Assembly: GCA_016178785.1 (NCBI GenBank)
Contig: JACOSO010000096.1
Coordinates: forward strand, 305,649-369,648
Source: Bacteroidota bacterium
GTDB lineage: Bacteria > Bacteroidota > Bacteroidia > Cytophagales > Cyclobacteriaceae
Length of the DNA: 64,000 bases
Reading direction: 5' to 3'
Shown here in pieces: positions 1-7,430 of the stretch. The notes under the pieces were generated by a model, which saw only the letters and a list, made by a program, of their open reading frames with translations, searched no databases and was not told the origin of the DNA. The position numbers and the translations under genes are program-made. Position 1 is the first letter of the stretch. Each line of letters begins with the position of its first letter.

Positions 1-1
1 C

Positions 2-64
2 GGTACCAAAGAGACCTACGACAACATATTTAAAAGCATAAAGGAAAACTTGCTTAATGGATGA
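2..64 (+). CDS. 3' end of an unidentified gene (partial)
   Basis: An open frame enters from the left edge and encodes about 20 residues ending in KENLLNG before a TGA at 62-64. The stop overlaps the ATG of the next gene (57-59) by 8 bases, as in a translationally coupled operon. Too little remains to assign a family, and a chance open frame of this length is possible. Confidence 0.4.
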   Translation, partial: GTKETYDNIFKSIKENLLNG

Positions 65-536
65 GCTAATAAATAAATTTGAATCAATTGCCAGGCGAAT
101 AAATGTTCAATTTTCCTCGACTTCGGACGCACAAAGCGAAAGACAACACCCGTTTCAAGAGAGAAACATTCATTCTGAAATTGAATCCGTTAGTCTTAGA
201 CTTTTTGATGATGGACATTATTCACAAGCAACATTTGAGGCTTATAAGTACATAGATAAAAAAGTACAGAGTCTTTCTGGACTATCCTCAATCGGATTCA
301 GCCTGATGATGGATGCATTCAGTGAAACTTCACCGAAAATAAAATTGACTTCTCTTACTAACCTCAGTGAGATAGATGAGCAGAAGGGCTACAGATTTAT
401 GTTTAGTGGAACTGTAATGGCAATTCGTAATCCAAGAGGCCACGAATATGGCATAAAAGACTCTCTTGATGAGTGCTTAGATCATCTTTCATTAGCCTCT
501 ATGTTGGTTCGCAGATTAAATAATTTGATAACATAA
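57..536 (+). CDS. TIGR02391-family (Ymh-like) protein
   Basis: A 159-residue soluble protein without signal peptide or membrane segment. The C-terminal half carries the pattern typical of the TIGR02391/Hypoth_Ymh family: a helical stretch around FEAYKYIDKKVQ (about residues 61-72), a GYRFMFSGTVMAIRNPRGHE block (about 111-130), then a Leu-rich helix. The family is found in scattered bacteria and phages, often near defence or restriction genes, and its biochemical role is not established. The ATG overlaps the stop of a gene running in from the left, so it probably belongs to an operon that begins outside the window. The family call rests on the RNPRGHE block; the function is unknown. Confidence 0.7.
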   Translation: MDELINKFESIARRINVQFSSTSDAQSERQHPFQERNIHSEIESVSLRLFDDGHYSQATFEAYKYIDKKVQSLSGLSSIGFSLMMDAFSETSPKIKLTSLTNLSEIDEQKGYRFMFSGTVMAIRNPRGHEYGIKDSLDECLDHLSLASMLVRRLNNLIT

Positions 537-544
537 AATTCGGA

Positions 545-630
545 TCACACTCGGCCAGCGATAGTAGCGGCACCCCGCAGCTGCGCGGCATATGTGAGGC
601 GCGAGGAGTATAGCGGATAGCGCGGTGTGA
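545..630. repeat. GC-rich palindromic intergenic element
   Basis: TCACAC at 545-550 pairs with GTGTGA at 625-630. Inside is the perfect palindrome CGCAGCTGCG (576-585) plus several TAGCGG/GCGCGG words. The base composition differs sharply from the flanks. It resembles the dispersed GC-rich spacers seen between genes in Cytophagales, but no second copy is visible in this window, so its repeat nature is inferred. It could also be a structured RNA. Confidence 0.4.
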
Positions 631-735
631 GCAGTGAGGGCTTGTGCATGAGAAGCGAACAGGCTGCATAAACCAAATCAGTTTTCCGAAAGACTTATCG
701 TATCAGTTACAACCACCCGCAGGCCGCCCCCTCTT

Positions 736-795
736 CGTTGTTCGTTATTGGTTGCCCGCTATTCGAAATGCAGAAATACTTTGTCACGAACAACG
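736..795. repeat. Inverted repeat CGTTGTTCGT / ACGAACAACG
   Basis: Perfect 10-bp arms at 736-745 and 786-795, separated by 40 nt. The words flanking the arms (GTTATTGGTTG, GAACAACCAACAAC) also partly complement each other. It belongs to the drifted microrepeat style seen at other gaps in this window. Confidence 0.5.
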
Positions 796-881
796 GTCAG
801 CGAACAACCAACAACTAAGGATTTTCGTATTTTTGCCATTCATTTAATTACCGAATTATCAAATCATCAAATCAATAGCAT

Positions 882-2090
882 ATGCCAGGCACCGAATTAT
901 TTGGAAAAGAAGAAAAGAAAGAAATCAACGATGTGCTCGAAACGGGCATCCTCTTTCGCTACAACCATGATGCACAGCGCAACAACATATGGAAGGCGCG
1001 TGAATTTGAAAACGAAGTAAAGAAACTGTTGGGCGCAAAATATGCTCATGCAGTATCGAGCGGCTCTACTGCGGTGGCGTGCGCGATGGCATCGGCCGGC
1101 ATTGGCGCGGGCGATGAGGTGATCGTACCTCCGTTTACATTCATTGCCTCGGTAGAGGCGGTGTTGTTTGCAGGGGCGTTGCCTGTATTCGCAGAAATAG
1201 ATGAAACTCTTTGCCTCAGCGCGAAAGGAATCAAGGCGGCTATCACTCCGAAAACAAAAGCAGTGCTGCTGGTGCACATGTGCGGTGGCATGGCGCAGAT
1301 GGATGAGATTTTACACGTATGCAAAGAACATAACCTCACGCTGATTGAAGATGCGGGCCAGGCGTTTGCCGCTTCGTATAAAGGAACTTCGGTGGGACTG
1401 ATGGGAAAAACAGGTTGCTACTCGTTCGACTTTTTCAAGATCGCCACTTGCGGTGAAGGTGGTGTGATGGTGACCAACGATGAGCAGTGTTATAAAAATG
1501 CAGAAGTGTACTCTGACCACGGCCACAGCCACGAGGGCAACAACCGCGGCATGGAGGCACATCCGTTGTTGGGTTTCAATTATAGAATTGGTGAGATAAA
1601 TGCTGCGATCGGTTTAGCGCAAACGCGTAAGGTGCCTTTCATCTTAGAGAAGAACAGGGAACACAAAAAAATATTGACAGACATCCTCTCGAAAGTGCCG
1701 GGCGTAAGTTTCAGCACGCTGCCTGACCCTGCTGGTGACACGGCCACATTCTTAAACATGTTATTGCCCGACACGGAAGCTGCGAAGAGAACGGTAGATG
1801 AATTCAACAAAGCTGGCGTAGCCTGTTTCAACTATTGGTTTTTGAATATGTATCACTTCATCAACCAGTGGGATCACATCAAGAATTTGGATGCTGCTGC
1901 GAAACTGCCGATTCATTTACTGGGAGCGCCACAAGATTATAAGAATCTTCACTTGCCTAAATCGCAGGAAGTAGTTGGCCGACTGATTTCATTCGGCATC
2001 CGCTGCACCTGGACGAACGAAGAAGTGAAAGGACTGGCGAATAAAATTGCCGGATGTGTGGAGAAGGCATTGGTGGTGACGCACGCCTAG
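882..2090 (+). CDS. kdnA: DegT/DnrJ/EryC1/StrS aminotransferase, predicted 8-amino-Kdo transaminase
   Basis: A 402-residue fold-type-I PLP aminotransferase of the sugar aminotransferase family. Visible features are the PLP-ring-stacking segment VSSGSTAV (about 58-65), the PPFTFIAS block (83-90), EDAGQA with Asp157 for the pyridine nitrogen, and the Schiff-base Lys186 in SFDFFKIATCGEGG. The next gene encodes a KdnB-like iron-dependent alcohol oxidase. In Shewanella, KdnB oxidises C8 of Kdo and KdnA then transaminates it, giving 8-amino-3,8-dideoxy-octulosonate for LPS. The pairing, not the aminotransferase alone, supports this specific call; another nucleotide-sugar aminotransferase is the alternative. 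The protein is cytosolic. The ATG at 882 begins MPGTELFGKEE, a normal family start. Confidence 0.8.
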   Translation: MPGTELFGKEEKKEINDVLETGILFRYNHDAQRNNIWKAREFENEVKKLLGAKYAHAVSSGSTAVACAMASAGIGAGDEVIVPPFTFIASVEAVLFAGALPVFAEIDETLCLSAKGIKAAITPKTKAVLLVHMCGGMAQMDEILHVCKEHNLTLIEDAGQAFAASYKGTSVGLMGKTGCYSFDFFKIATCGEGGVMVTNDEQCYKNAEVYSDHGHSHEGNNRGMEAHPLLGFNYRIGEINAAIGLAQTRKVPFILEKNREHKKILTDILSKVPGVSFSTLPDPAGDTATFLNMLLPDTEAAKRTVDEFNKAGVACFNYWFLNMYHFINQWDHIKNLDAAAKLPIHLLGAPQDYKNLHLPKSQEVVGRLISFGIRCTWTNEEVKGLANKIAGCVEKALVVTHA

Positions 2091-2097
2091 CTGGTTC

Positions 2098-2171
2098 GCC
2101 TCATCCCCAACCCCTTCTCCAGAGGAGAAGGGGCTAAAAAATCCTCTCCTCTGGAGAGGATTTAGGTGAGG
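2098..2171. repeat. Twin-hairpin dispersed repeat, copy A
   Basis: A 74-nt element between kdnA and kdnB. Hairpin 1 is CCCCTTCTCC (2111-2120) with GGAGAAGGGG (2124-2133). Hairpin 2 is ATCCTCTCC (2141-2149) with GGAGAGGAT (2153-2161). It is flanked by CTCATCCCCAA and TTTAGGTGAGG. A reverse-complement copy lies at 19728-19803. It starts 7 nt after the kdnA stop and could attenuate transcription between kdnA and kdnB. Confidence 0.85.
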
Positions 2172-2197
2172 TAAAAAATACATTATAAAAGATAACT

Positions 2198-3277
2198 ATG
2201 CACAAAAATTTTAAAGGAATAGAGAAGACCGTTTTTGGTCGTGGGAGTTTCAACCAACTGGGCGACATCCTCAACGAAAAGAGAAATGACAACGATAAGT
2301 TTATGCTCTTTATCGTAGACGATTATTTCAAAGACAAGGAACTGGCAACAAGAATCCCCGCACAAACGGATGACATTGTAGAGTTCATTGATGTAGATGT
2401 TTACGAACCTACCACCGAACAGATTGACTCGATTCGCGATAGCGTTAAGAGTTTAAAGGGTATCCCTTCTGCGGTGATTGGTATTGGCGGTGGTTCGATC
2501 ATGGACATCGCGAAGGCGGTTTCTTTGATGTTTACGAATGAAGGTTCATCAACTTTGTACCAGGGATTGAATTTGATCAAGAAGCCGGGCATTTATCATA
2601 TCGGTGTGCCTACGATTTCCGGAACGGGAGCTGAAGTTTCGATGACTGCAGTACTCACAGGCCCCGAAAAAAAATTAGGATTGAAGTGCGAGTGGACTGT
2701 CTTCAACCAGGTAATTCTTGATCCTGATTTGATTGCCACTGTGCCGCGCAACTGGTGGTTTTACACTGGCATGGATACTTACATCCATTGCATTGAATCT
2801 GAAAATGGAATTTTGAATAATGCCTACTCTCACTCTTACGCAGAGCAAGCACTAAAACTTTGTCGTGATATTTATTTGGGCGACAAGAGCGGACAAACTA
2901 AGGAAAACGATGATAAACTTATGGTTGCATCGCTCATGGGTGGATTGAGTTTAACTTATTCTGAAGTGGGTGTTTGTCATGCGTTGTCGTATGGTTTATC
3001 TAAAATTTTGGGAACGCGTCACTGCTATGCGAACTGTATTGCGTTCAATCATCTGCAGGATTTCTATACCGAAGGTGTTAAAGAATTCAAGACGATGATC
3101 GCGAAACATAAAATCGATCTTCCGCAAAACTTATCTAAAGACTGGACTGTCGATCAGATCACAGCCATGTCGAAAGTAGCGTACAACCTGCCACACATGT
3201 GGGCTCACGCCATCGGGCCAAATTGGAAAGAGAAAATCACGATTGAGAGTATTAGTGAGCTGTACAGAAGACTGTAG
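2198..3277 (+). CDS. kdnB: Iron-containing alcohol dehydrogenase family, predicted Kdo 8-oxidase
   Basis: A 359-residue group III iron-dependent alcohol dehydrogenase. It has the nucleotide-binding GGGSIMD (97-103), SGTGAEVS (141-148) and the metal ligand set Asp193, His197 (GMDTYIHC), His261 (GVCHALSYGL) and His275 (GTRHCYAN). The opening MHKNFKGIEKTVFGRGSF fits KdnB proteins. KdnB converts the C8 hydroxyl of Kdo to an aldehyde that KdnA aminates; the amino-sugar replaces Kdo in LPS and lowers its negative charge. It lies 107 nt after kdnA, separated by repeat copy A. Confidence in the enzyme family is very high, in the substrate moderate to high. Confidence 0.8.
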   Translation: MHKNFKGIEKTVFGRGSFNQLGDILNEKRNDNDKFMLFIVDDYFKDKELATRIPAQTDDIVEFIDVDVYEPTTEQIDSIRDSVKSLKGIPSAVIGIGGGSIMDIAKAVSLMFTNEGSSTLYQGLNLIKKPGIYHIGVPTISGTGAEVSMTAVLTGPEKKLGLKCEWTVFNQVILDPDLIATVPRNWWFYTGMDTYIHCIESENGILNNAYSHSYAEQALKLCRDIYLGDKSGQTKENDDKLMVASLMGGLSLTYSEVGVCHALSYGLSKILGTRHCYANCIAFNHLQDFYTEGVKEFKTMIAKHKIDLPQNLSKDWTVDQITAMSKVAYNLPHMWAHAIGPNWKEKITIESISELYRRL

Positions 3278-3280
3278 TTT

Positions 3281-3340
3281 CACCCTCACCCCTTCGCTCT
3301 CTCTAGGGAGAGGGTGTCCGAGGCACGAGGACAGGTGAGA
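3281..3340. repeat. Related hairpin element between convergent genes, copy C
   Basis: A CACCCTCACCCC...GGGAGAGGGTG...GGTGAGAG element, 3 nt after the kdnB stop and before the convergent 3' end of the pseudogene. The words (CCCTCACCCC, GGGAGAGGG, GGTGAGAG) are of the same kind as copies A and B, but it is a different variant. Its position suits a bidirectional terminator. Confidence 0.55.
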
Positions 3341-3352
3341 GATCGTATCCAA

Positions 3353-4234
3353 TCACTTTCTCTTATAAAATTTCAGCTGCGCCAACGGCTTACCTTCGCG
3401 CGTTTCACTAATGGTGTAAAATCCTGACTTATCGTTGGTAAAACAGATAGCCTCGCCTTGAGGCTCGGGATCGTAAGGGATTTCTGTTGGCTTCTTGGCC
3501 AGGAGTTCAACTAAGGATTTTTCGTTGGTGCGCTTCCAGTAATAAATAGTTGGATAGTTTTTTATCAACACTTCCCTCCCATCTTGTGAAATCGATCCGG
3601 AGGTCACCCAATTAAAAGGCAGTTCTAAAACCATGGTTGGTTTCAACGTATCTTTTGGGTAAGGATATTTTTGAAGATAGACGCGCACTTTTTCTTCGCG
3701 CTTGGAAACGATGTAGATATCATTGGTTGAAGGATCAATCATCAAAGCTTCGGTGTCGCGCTTGCCATCAGGTAATTTTACTATGAGAGTTTCAACGTTG
3801 TTGATCGTTTGCTCTGCTCCGTCTTTCAGAGAAGGTTCTTCAAATCGATATAAGTATTTAAAATCATAGCGCGCCATGTTATCACCAATCTCTGCCACAT
3901 ACACGTATTTCTTGCCAGGCTTTGGTCCAGGGCCTATGGTGATGTCTTCCCAATCGCGATTCTTGATTCCATGAAGTTTACACACCACCTTTGTTTTGGC
4001 TGTGCTGTCGATGAGGAAAACTTCGGCTGGATTGTCGCTATCGTTGATTGTCTATAAGAAGCCAGGATTTTTAAAGCTGGCAACAAGCCCAGACGCTTCA
4101 TTCAACCGTTGTTCAATTTGTCCTTTGTCTTCTGCACTAGAGAAAAGATTTTCATTGACCGTAAAAGAGTCGGGGCTTTGACTGAAAACGAACTGACTAA
4201 ATACGATCAACAATAAAATAAGGGTTGCTCTCAT
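3353..4234 (-). pseudogene. Secreted beta-propeller-like protein gene interrupted by one amber codon
   Basis: Reading from ATG at 4234, the frame starts with a signal peptide (MRATLILLLIVFSQFVFSQ), continues through NEASGLVASFKNPGFL, meets TAG at 4052-4054 (codon 61), and resumes in the same frame with TINDSDNPAEVFLIDSTAKTK to a TGA at 3353. Without the TAG the product would be 293 residues. The segment around the stop resembles the 'SGL..S..NP..LW..NDSG....Y.ID' pattern of secreted beta-propeller-like proteins, where an aromatic residue is expected; TGG or TAT could have become TAG. No frameshift is needed and both halves keep protein-like composition, so this is a recent nonsense mutation or a sequencing error. 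Function unknown. It diverges from trmN6. Confidence 0.8.
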
Positions 4235-4271
4235 AATGATTGAATCATTCCTATTTTTGAAAGGTAAATCA

Positions 4272-4988
4272 ATGAAAGCAAAGCGGCAAGCCAAGGTATT
4301 CCACTTCAAAAAATTCTCTGTTAATCATGACCGTTGTGCCATGAAAGTAGGGACAGATTCGGTTTTGCTTGGTACTTGGGTAAATGTAGATCATGCCAGA
4401 AGAATACTAGATATAGGTACGGGCAGTGGCGTCATTGCATTGATGCTCGCACAGCGAACAAACGAAGATGCTCTGATCGATGCAATTGAGATTGAAAAAA
4501 ATGACGCTGAACAAGCAACTGAGAATGTTTTGCAATCACCATGGCCGGTTAAAATTTCGGTTCATCAAACAAGCCTGCAAGAGTTTCATCCGGATCATCG
4601 ATACGATTTGATCGTGAGCAATCCACCTTATTTTATTAATAGTTTGTTACCTCCTTCGCAAGAGCGAACGAAAGCCAGACATGCGAGTGACCTTACATTT
4701 GAAGAGTTGATTTCACATTCACTCCGATTGTTAAAATCTGACGGACGATTGGCCGTAGTCCTTCCTTTTGCCGAAGGGAATATTTTCAAGTCTATTGCCA
4801 TCGAGAAACAGCTTCACCTCATTCGCGAAACAGCATTTCACTCCCGAGAAGAAAAGCCGATGGAGCGATGGCTTTTTGAATTCAGCTGCATTCATGTTAA
4901 ACATCAAAGCAGTAGACTGGTTTTATACGACAATATTTTTGAGCAATCGAAAGAATACATCAACCTTACCAAAGATTTTTATCTTTAG
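4272..4988 (+). CDS. trmN6: tRNA1(Val) (adenine(37)-N6)-methyltransferase
   Basis: A SAM-dependent class I methyltransferase of the YfiC/TrmN6 family, which N6-methylates A37 of tRNA-Val. From the ATG at 4272 (MKAKRQAKVFHFKKF) it is 238 residues. The family hallmark FSVNHDRCAMKVGTDSVLLG is at about residues 15-34, the SAM loop DIGTGSG at 47-53 and the N6-adenine catalytic motif NPPYF at 117-121. An in-frame ATG at 4236 would add 12 residues ahead of the conserved start and crowd the divergent gene, so 4272 is preferred; AAGG occurs just before it. It ends 2 nt before the chrB-araC fusion gene, so the two may be cotranscribed. Confidence 0.88.
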   Translation: MKAKRQAKVFHFKKFSVNHDRCAMKVGTDSVLLGTWVNVDHARRILDIGTGSGVIALMLAQRTNEDALIDAIEIEKNDAEQATENVLQSPWPVKISVHQTSLQEFHPDHRYDLIVSNPPYFINSLLPPSQERTKARHASDLTFEELISHSLRLLKSDGRLAVVLPFAEGNIFKSIAIEKQLHLIRETAFHSREEKPMERWLFEFSCIHVKHQSSRLVLYDNIFEQSKEYINLTKDFYL

Positions 4989-4990
4989 CT

Positions 4991-5845
4991 ATGAAGTGGA
5001 TCACGCGCGAACGACCAAAAATAGACCGCATTGCATGCCCGTGGCTGATCAAACGTTTCGTAGATAAAGATGCTGAGTTCATTTATGTGCCCTTCGACCA
5101 GGTCATTGCAAAATCAAAAGAACTTAACGCCATTCCTTTCGATTTACCTGACGTAGAATATACCCACTATGGTGATCGTTGTACTTTTGATTTCATCATT
5201 GAAAAACACAAGCTCAAAGATTCTGCCTTGCAAACAATGTCGGTGATTGTGCGAGGCGCTGACACAGACCGGCATGATTTGGCCAGTCAAGCTTCTGGCC
5301 TTTGGGCAATTTCAGCAGGACTTTCGTTTAACAATACCAACGATCAGGAGTTATTGCAGTGCAGCATGATGATCTATGATGCGCTGTATAGTTGGGCCAA
5401 ACATTTGCAAAGCGAAAAACATACACAAAACCCGATCGAGAAATTACTACTTGATGTCTACAAGAAATTCTTAAAAAAGAAATCGGGCAAAGTACCGGAG
5501 TGGGCAAAGGAGTTGAAGGAAATAATTCAAGATCAAATTGACACGAACTTGACACTAAGTTTGAAAGAGGTGTCGCAGAGTCTTCATGTTCATCCAACTT
5601 ATCTCTCTCGCGAATTCTCTAAATACTTTGATGATCTTTCTTTTGGTGATTACATCCGTAAGCTCAGGATAGAAAGGGCGATTCAGTTGCTCAACGATCC
5701 CTCCTATTCATTATCGGAGATTGCTTATCTCACTGGTTTCTCTGATCAGAGTCATTTCACGCGGATTTTCAAAAAGCATACAGGCAAAAATCCATCGACT
5801 TACAAAAAAAGTATTCTTAAAAGTAAATCTGATCCAAAAAGGTAA
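4991..5845 (+). CDS. ChrB C-terminal (chromate resistance) domain fused to an AraC-type DNA-binding domain
   Basis: A 284-residue two-domain protein. Residues 1 to about 135 match the chromate-resistance ChrB domain: RERPKIDRIACPWLI, HYGDRCTFDF, VRGADTD, GLWAISAGLS and a final YDALYSWAK. After a charged linker (about 140-175), residues 180-280 are an AraC/XylS domain with two helix-turn-helices, LSLKEVSQSLHVHPTYLSREF and LSEIAYLTGFSDQSHFTRIFKKHTGKNPSTY. ChrB is a chromate-responsive regulator in proteobacteria, but there its DNA-binding part is N-terminal and unrelated to AraC. Here the sensor-like domain seems joined to a different DNA-binding module. It probably regulates the cluster that follows. 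Of its first 33 residues, 32 match the protein starting at 6919. Confidence 0.88.
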   Translation: MKWITRERPKIDRIACPWLIKRFVDKDAEFIYVPFDQVIAKSKELNAIPFDLPDVEYTHYGDRCTFDFIIEKHKLKDSALQTMSVIVRGADTDRHDLASQASGLWAISAGLSFNNTNDQELLQCSMMIYDALYSWAKHLQSEKHTQNPIEKLLLDVYKKFLKKKSGKVPEWAKELKEIIQDQIDTNLTLSLKEVSQSLHVHPTYLSREFSKYFDDLSFGDYIRKLRIERAIQLLNDPSYSLSEIAYLTGFSDQSHFTRIFKKHTGKNPSTYKKSILKSKSDPKR

Positions 5846-5877
5846 ATAACATTCTATTTTCAAAAACTCGTACTGAA

Positions 5878-5885
5878 TAGCTTTG
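5878..5885 (+). promoter_or_regulatory. Bacteroidota -7 promoter box
   Basis: TAGCTTTG matches the TAnnTTTG consensus and lies 20 nt before the ATG of the ornithine-cyclodeaminase family gene. A T-rich segment (TATTTTC, 5855-5861) sits at about the -33 distance. This would give the downstream chromate genes their own promoter, separate from the fusion regulator. Confidence 0.45.
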
Positions 5886-5905
5886 TGTAACAAAAATCAC
5901 AAGCT

Positions 5906-6901
5906 ATGAGCGAAGGAACATTGTTAATTGCAAAACACGAAGTAGCTAATCTCTTGACGATAGCGACTTGCATGGACGCTGTTGAGAATGCGTTCAAACT
6001 GCAAGCCGAAGGCAAAGTCGCGCGTCCAAAAATTTTGGGCATTCCTGTTGAGGAAGGCGGATTTCACATTAAAGCAGGGACGATGAATTCAAGTCGCCAT
6101 TATTTTGTAGCCAAACTAAATGCGAACTTCCCCAATAACAGGATCAATAATCTGCCAACCATTCAGGGAGTAATTGCAGTCTGTGATGCTAAAAACGGGA
6201 AGCTCCTTGCGTTGCTTGATTCCATCGAGATTACAATTATCCGCACCGGTGCTGCCACGGGTGTCGCTGCAAAATATCTTTCTAAAAACGATGCTAAAGT
6301 TGCGACCATTTGCGGATGTGGCAATCAAGGAAGAATATCTTTAAAAGCATTAATGCATGTACGAAAGGTTGAAACCATCTACGCATACGACATCGACAAG
6401 GATCAAAGCAAAAAATTTGCTGAAGAGCTTTCAAAAGAGCTGAATGTTTCAATAGTGCCTGTTGATTTTCTAAGAAATGCTTTAAACCAAAGTGATATCA
6501 TCATCACTTGCACGCCTTCAAAAAAACCCTTTATGTTTTTGGAGGATGTAAGGCCGGGAACATTTATCGCTGCGGTTGGATCAGACAATGAAGACAAGCA
6601 AGAATTGGATTGCTCATTACTAGCCTCAAGTAAAATTGTAGTTGATCTCGTTGAGCAAGCCGCAAGTATTGGTGAACTCCATCATGCTATAGAAAAAGGA
6701 GTAACTACATTGACGGATGTTCATGCAGAACTCGGAGAAGTTATTGCCGGCCATAAGCAGGGTCGTATCTCCGATGATGAAGTTATTATTTTCGACAGCA
6801 CGGGAACTGCACTGCAAGATATGGCAGCATCGGCTATTGTTTATGAGAAAGCATTGGCAGCAAAGATTGGAATGACACTGAATTTTGGAGCCTGGAATTA
6901 A
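5906..6901 (+). CDS. Ornithine cyclodeaminase / mu-crystallin family protein
   Basis: A 331-residue NAD(P)-dependent enzyme of the OCD/mu-crystallin superfamily. Visible are the substrate-binding segment GGFHIKAG, the arginine-rich loop EITIIRTGAATGVAAKYL, the Rossmann motif CGCGNQG (about 134-140) and the late FDSTGTALQD with the family's catalytic-type Asp. Members deaminate or reduce amino and imino acids such as ornithine, alanine or ketimines. Its true substrate here is unknown. It sits between two ChrB-domain genes, 17 nt before the second, so it belongs to the chromate cluster by position; a link to redox balance or metabolite repair is only a guess. Confidence 0.85.
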   Translation: MSEGTLLIAKHEVANLLTIATCMDAVENAFKLQAEGKVARPKILGIPVEEGGFHIKAGTMNSSRHYFVAKLNANFPNNRINNLPTIQGVIAVCDAKNGKLLALLDSIEITIIRTGAATGVAAKYLSKNDAKVATICGCGNQGRISLKALMHVRKVETIYAYDIDKDQSKKFAEELSKELNVSIVPVDFLRNALNQSDIIITCTPSKKPFMFLEDVRPGTFIAAVGSDNEDKQELDCSLLASSKIVVDLVEQAASIGELHHAIEKGVTTLTDVHAELGEVIAGHKQGRISDDEVIIFDSTGTALQDMAASAIVYEKALAAKIGMTLNFGAWN

Positions 6902-6918
6902 CCCTAAAAGATTTATTT

Positions 6919-7371
6919 ATGAAATGGATTACACGCGAGCGACCAAAGATAGATCGGATTGCCTGTCCTTGGCTCATTAAAAATTTTGTCGATAAGGATG
7001 CTGAGTTCATTTACGTAGCGAAGGAAAAAGTCTTCGATAAAGCGAAGGAACTGAATGCCATTCCTTACGACATACCTGGAGCAGAATATTCGCATGAAGG
7101 GGATCATTGTACATTTGATTTCATCGTGAAAAAGCATCGCATCAACGACCGTGCAGTCGAGCAACTCGCAGTCATCGTTCGTGGTGCCGATACCGATAGT
7201 TTTGAGCTCGCACCACAAGCCGCAGGACTTTGGGCCATCTCTGCAGGGCTTTCGTACAATATTAAAGACGATCAAAAGCAACTTGAGCTCGGGATGAAAA
7301 TCTATGATGCTTTATATAGCTGGGCAAAATATGTATCAGACGAAAAACACAATTGGAATCCGAAGCTTTGA
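6919..7371 (+). CDS. Stand-alone ChrB-domain chromate resistance protein
   Basis: A 150-residue protein made only of the ChrB C-terminal domain: RERPKIDRIACPWLI, HEGDHCTFDF, VRGADTD, GLWAISAGLS and YDALYSWAKYV. Thirty-two of the first 33 residues equal those of the fusion protein at 4991, so the two domains are recent paralogues. It has no DNA-binding part and may act as a chromate-handling or modulating protein rather than a regulator. It is followed after 59 nt by chrA, across a stretch of ATGCC-type microrepeats. Confidence 0.88.
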   Translation: MKWITRERPKIDRIACPWLIKNFVDKDAEFIYVAKEKVFDKAKELNAIPYDIPGAEYSHEGDHCTFDFIVKKHRINDRAVEQLAVIVRGADTDSFELAPQAAGLWAISAGLSYNIKDDQKQLELGMKIYDALYSWAKYVSDEKHNWNPKL

Positions 7372-7379
7372 AATCCATC

Positions 7380-7430
7380 ACCAATCCAAATGCCTTAATG
7401 CCCAATGCCTAATCCCTGACTCCTTATTTT
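7380..7430. repeat. Drifted 'aatgcc' microrepeat spacer
   Basis: Between the ChrB-domain gene and chrA, short words such as CCAAATGCC, TTAATGCCC, AATGCCTAATCCC follow one another in imperfect tandem. It resembles the slippage-like spacers at 33905, 39563 and 44725. No coding sense was found. Confidence 0.45.

Larger units (their letters stand above)
537..881. other. 345-nt intergenic spacer with palindromic, repeat-like DNA
   Basis: I see no convincing gene here. The first 100 nt are clearly more GC-rich than the surroundings and form a bounded inverted repeat (545-630). The next 200 nt contain rearranged CGTTGTTCG-type words, including a 10-bp inverted repeat (736-745/786-795). A Bacteroidota-like -7 box, TATTTTTG, is at 828-835, upstream of kdnA, but no good -33 TTTG partner is visible. 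Confidence 0.6.

Noticed and set aside
541..650. tRNA or rRNA fragment in the GC-rich spacer
   Set aside because: No cloverleaf, no T-loop GGTTCGAATC-like box and no conserved rRNA words could be found.
644..1020. ORFs of 67 and 90 codons in the spacer before kdnA
   Set aside because: Composition is not protein-like, they run through repeat DNA, and the second overlaps kdnA in another frame.
897..1339. Antisense ORFs of 97-126 codons inside kdnA
   Set aside because: They lie wholly within a well-supported aminotransferase gene and show no domain or signal of their own.
4052..4054. Amber codon read as pyrrolysine or a reassigned codon
   Set aside because: Other genes in the window end in TAG normally (for example kdnA and kdnB), and nothing suggests a Pyl system; mutation or read error is simpler.
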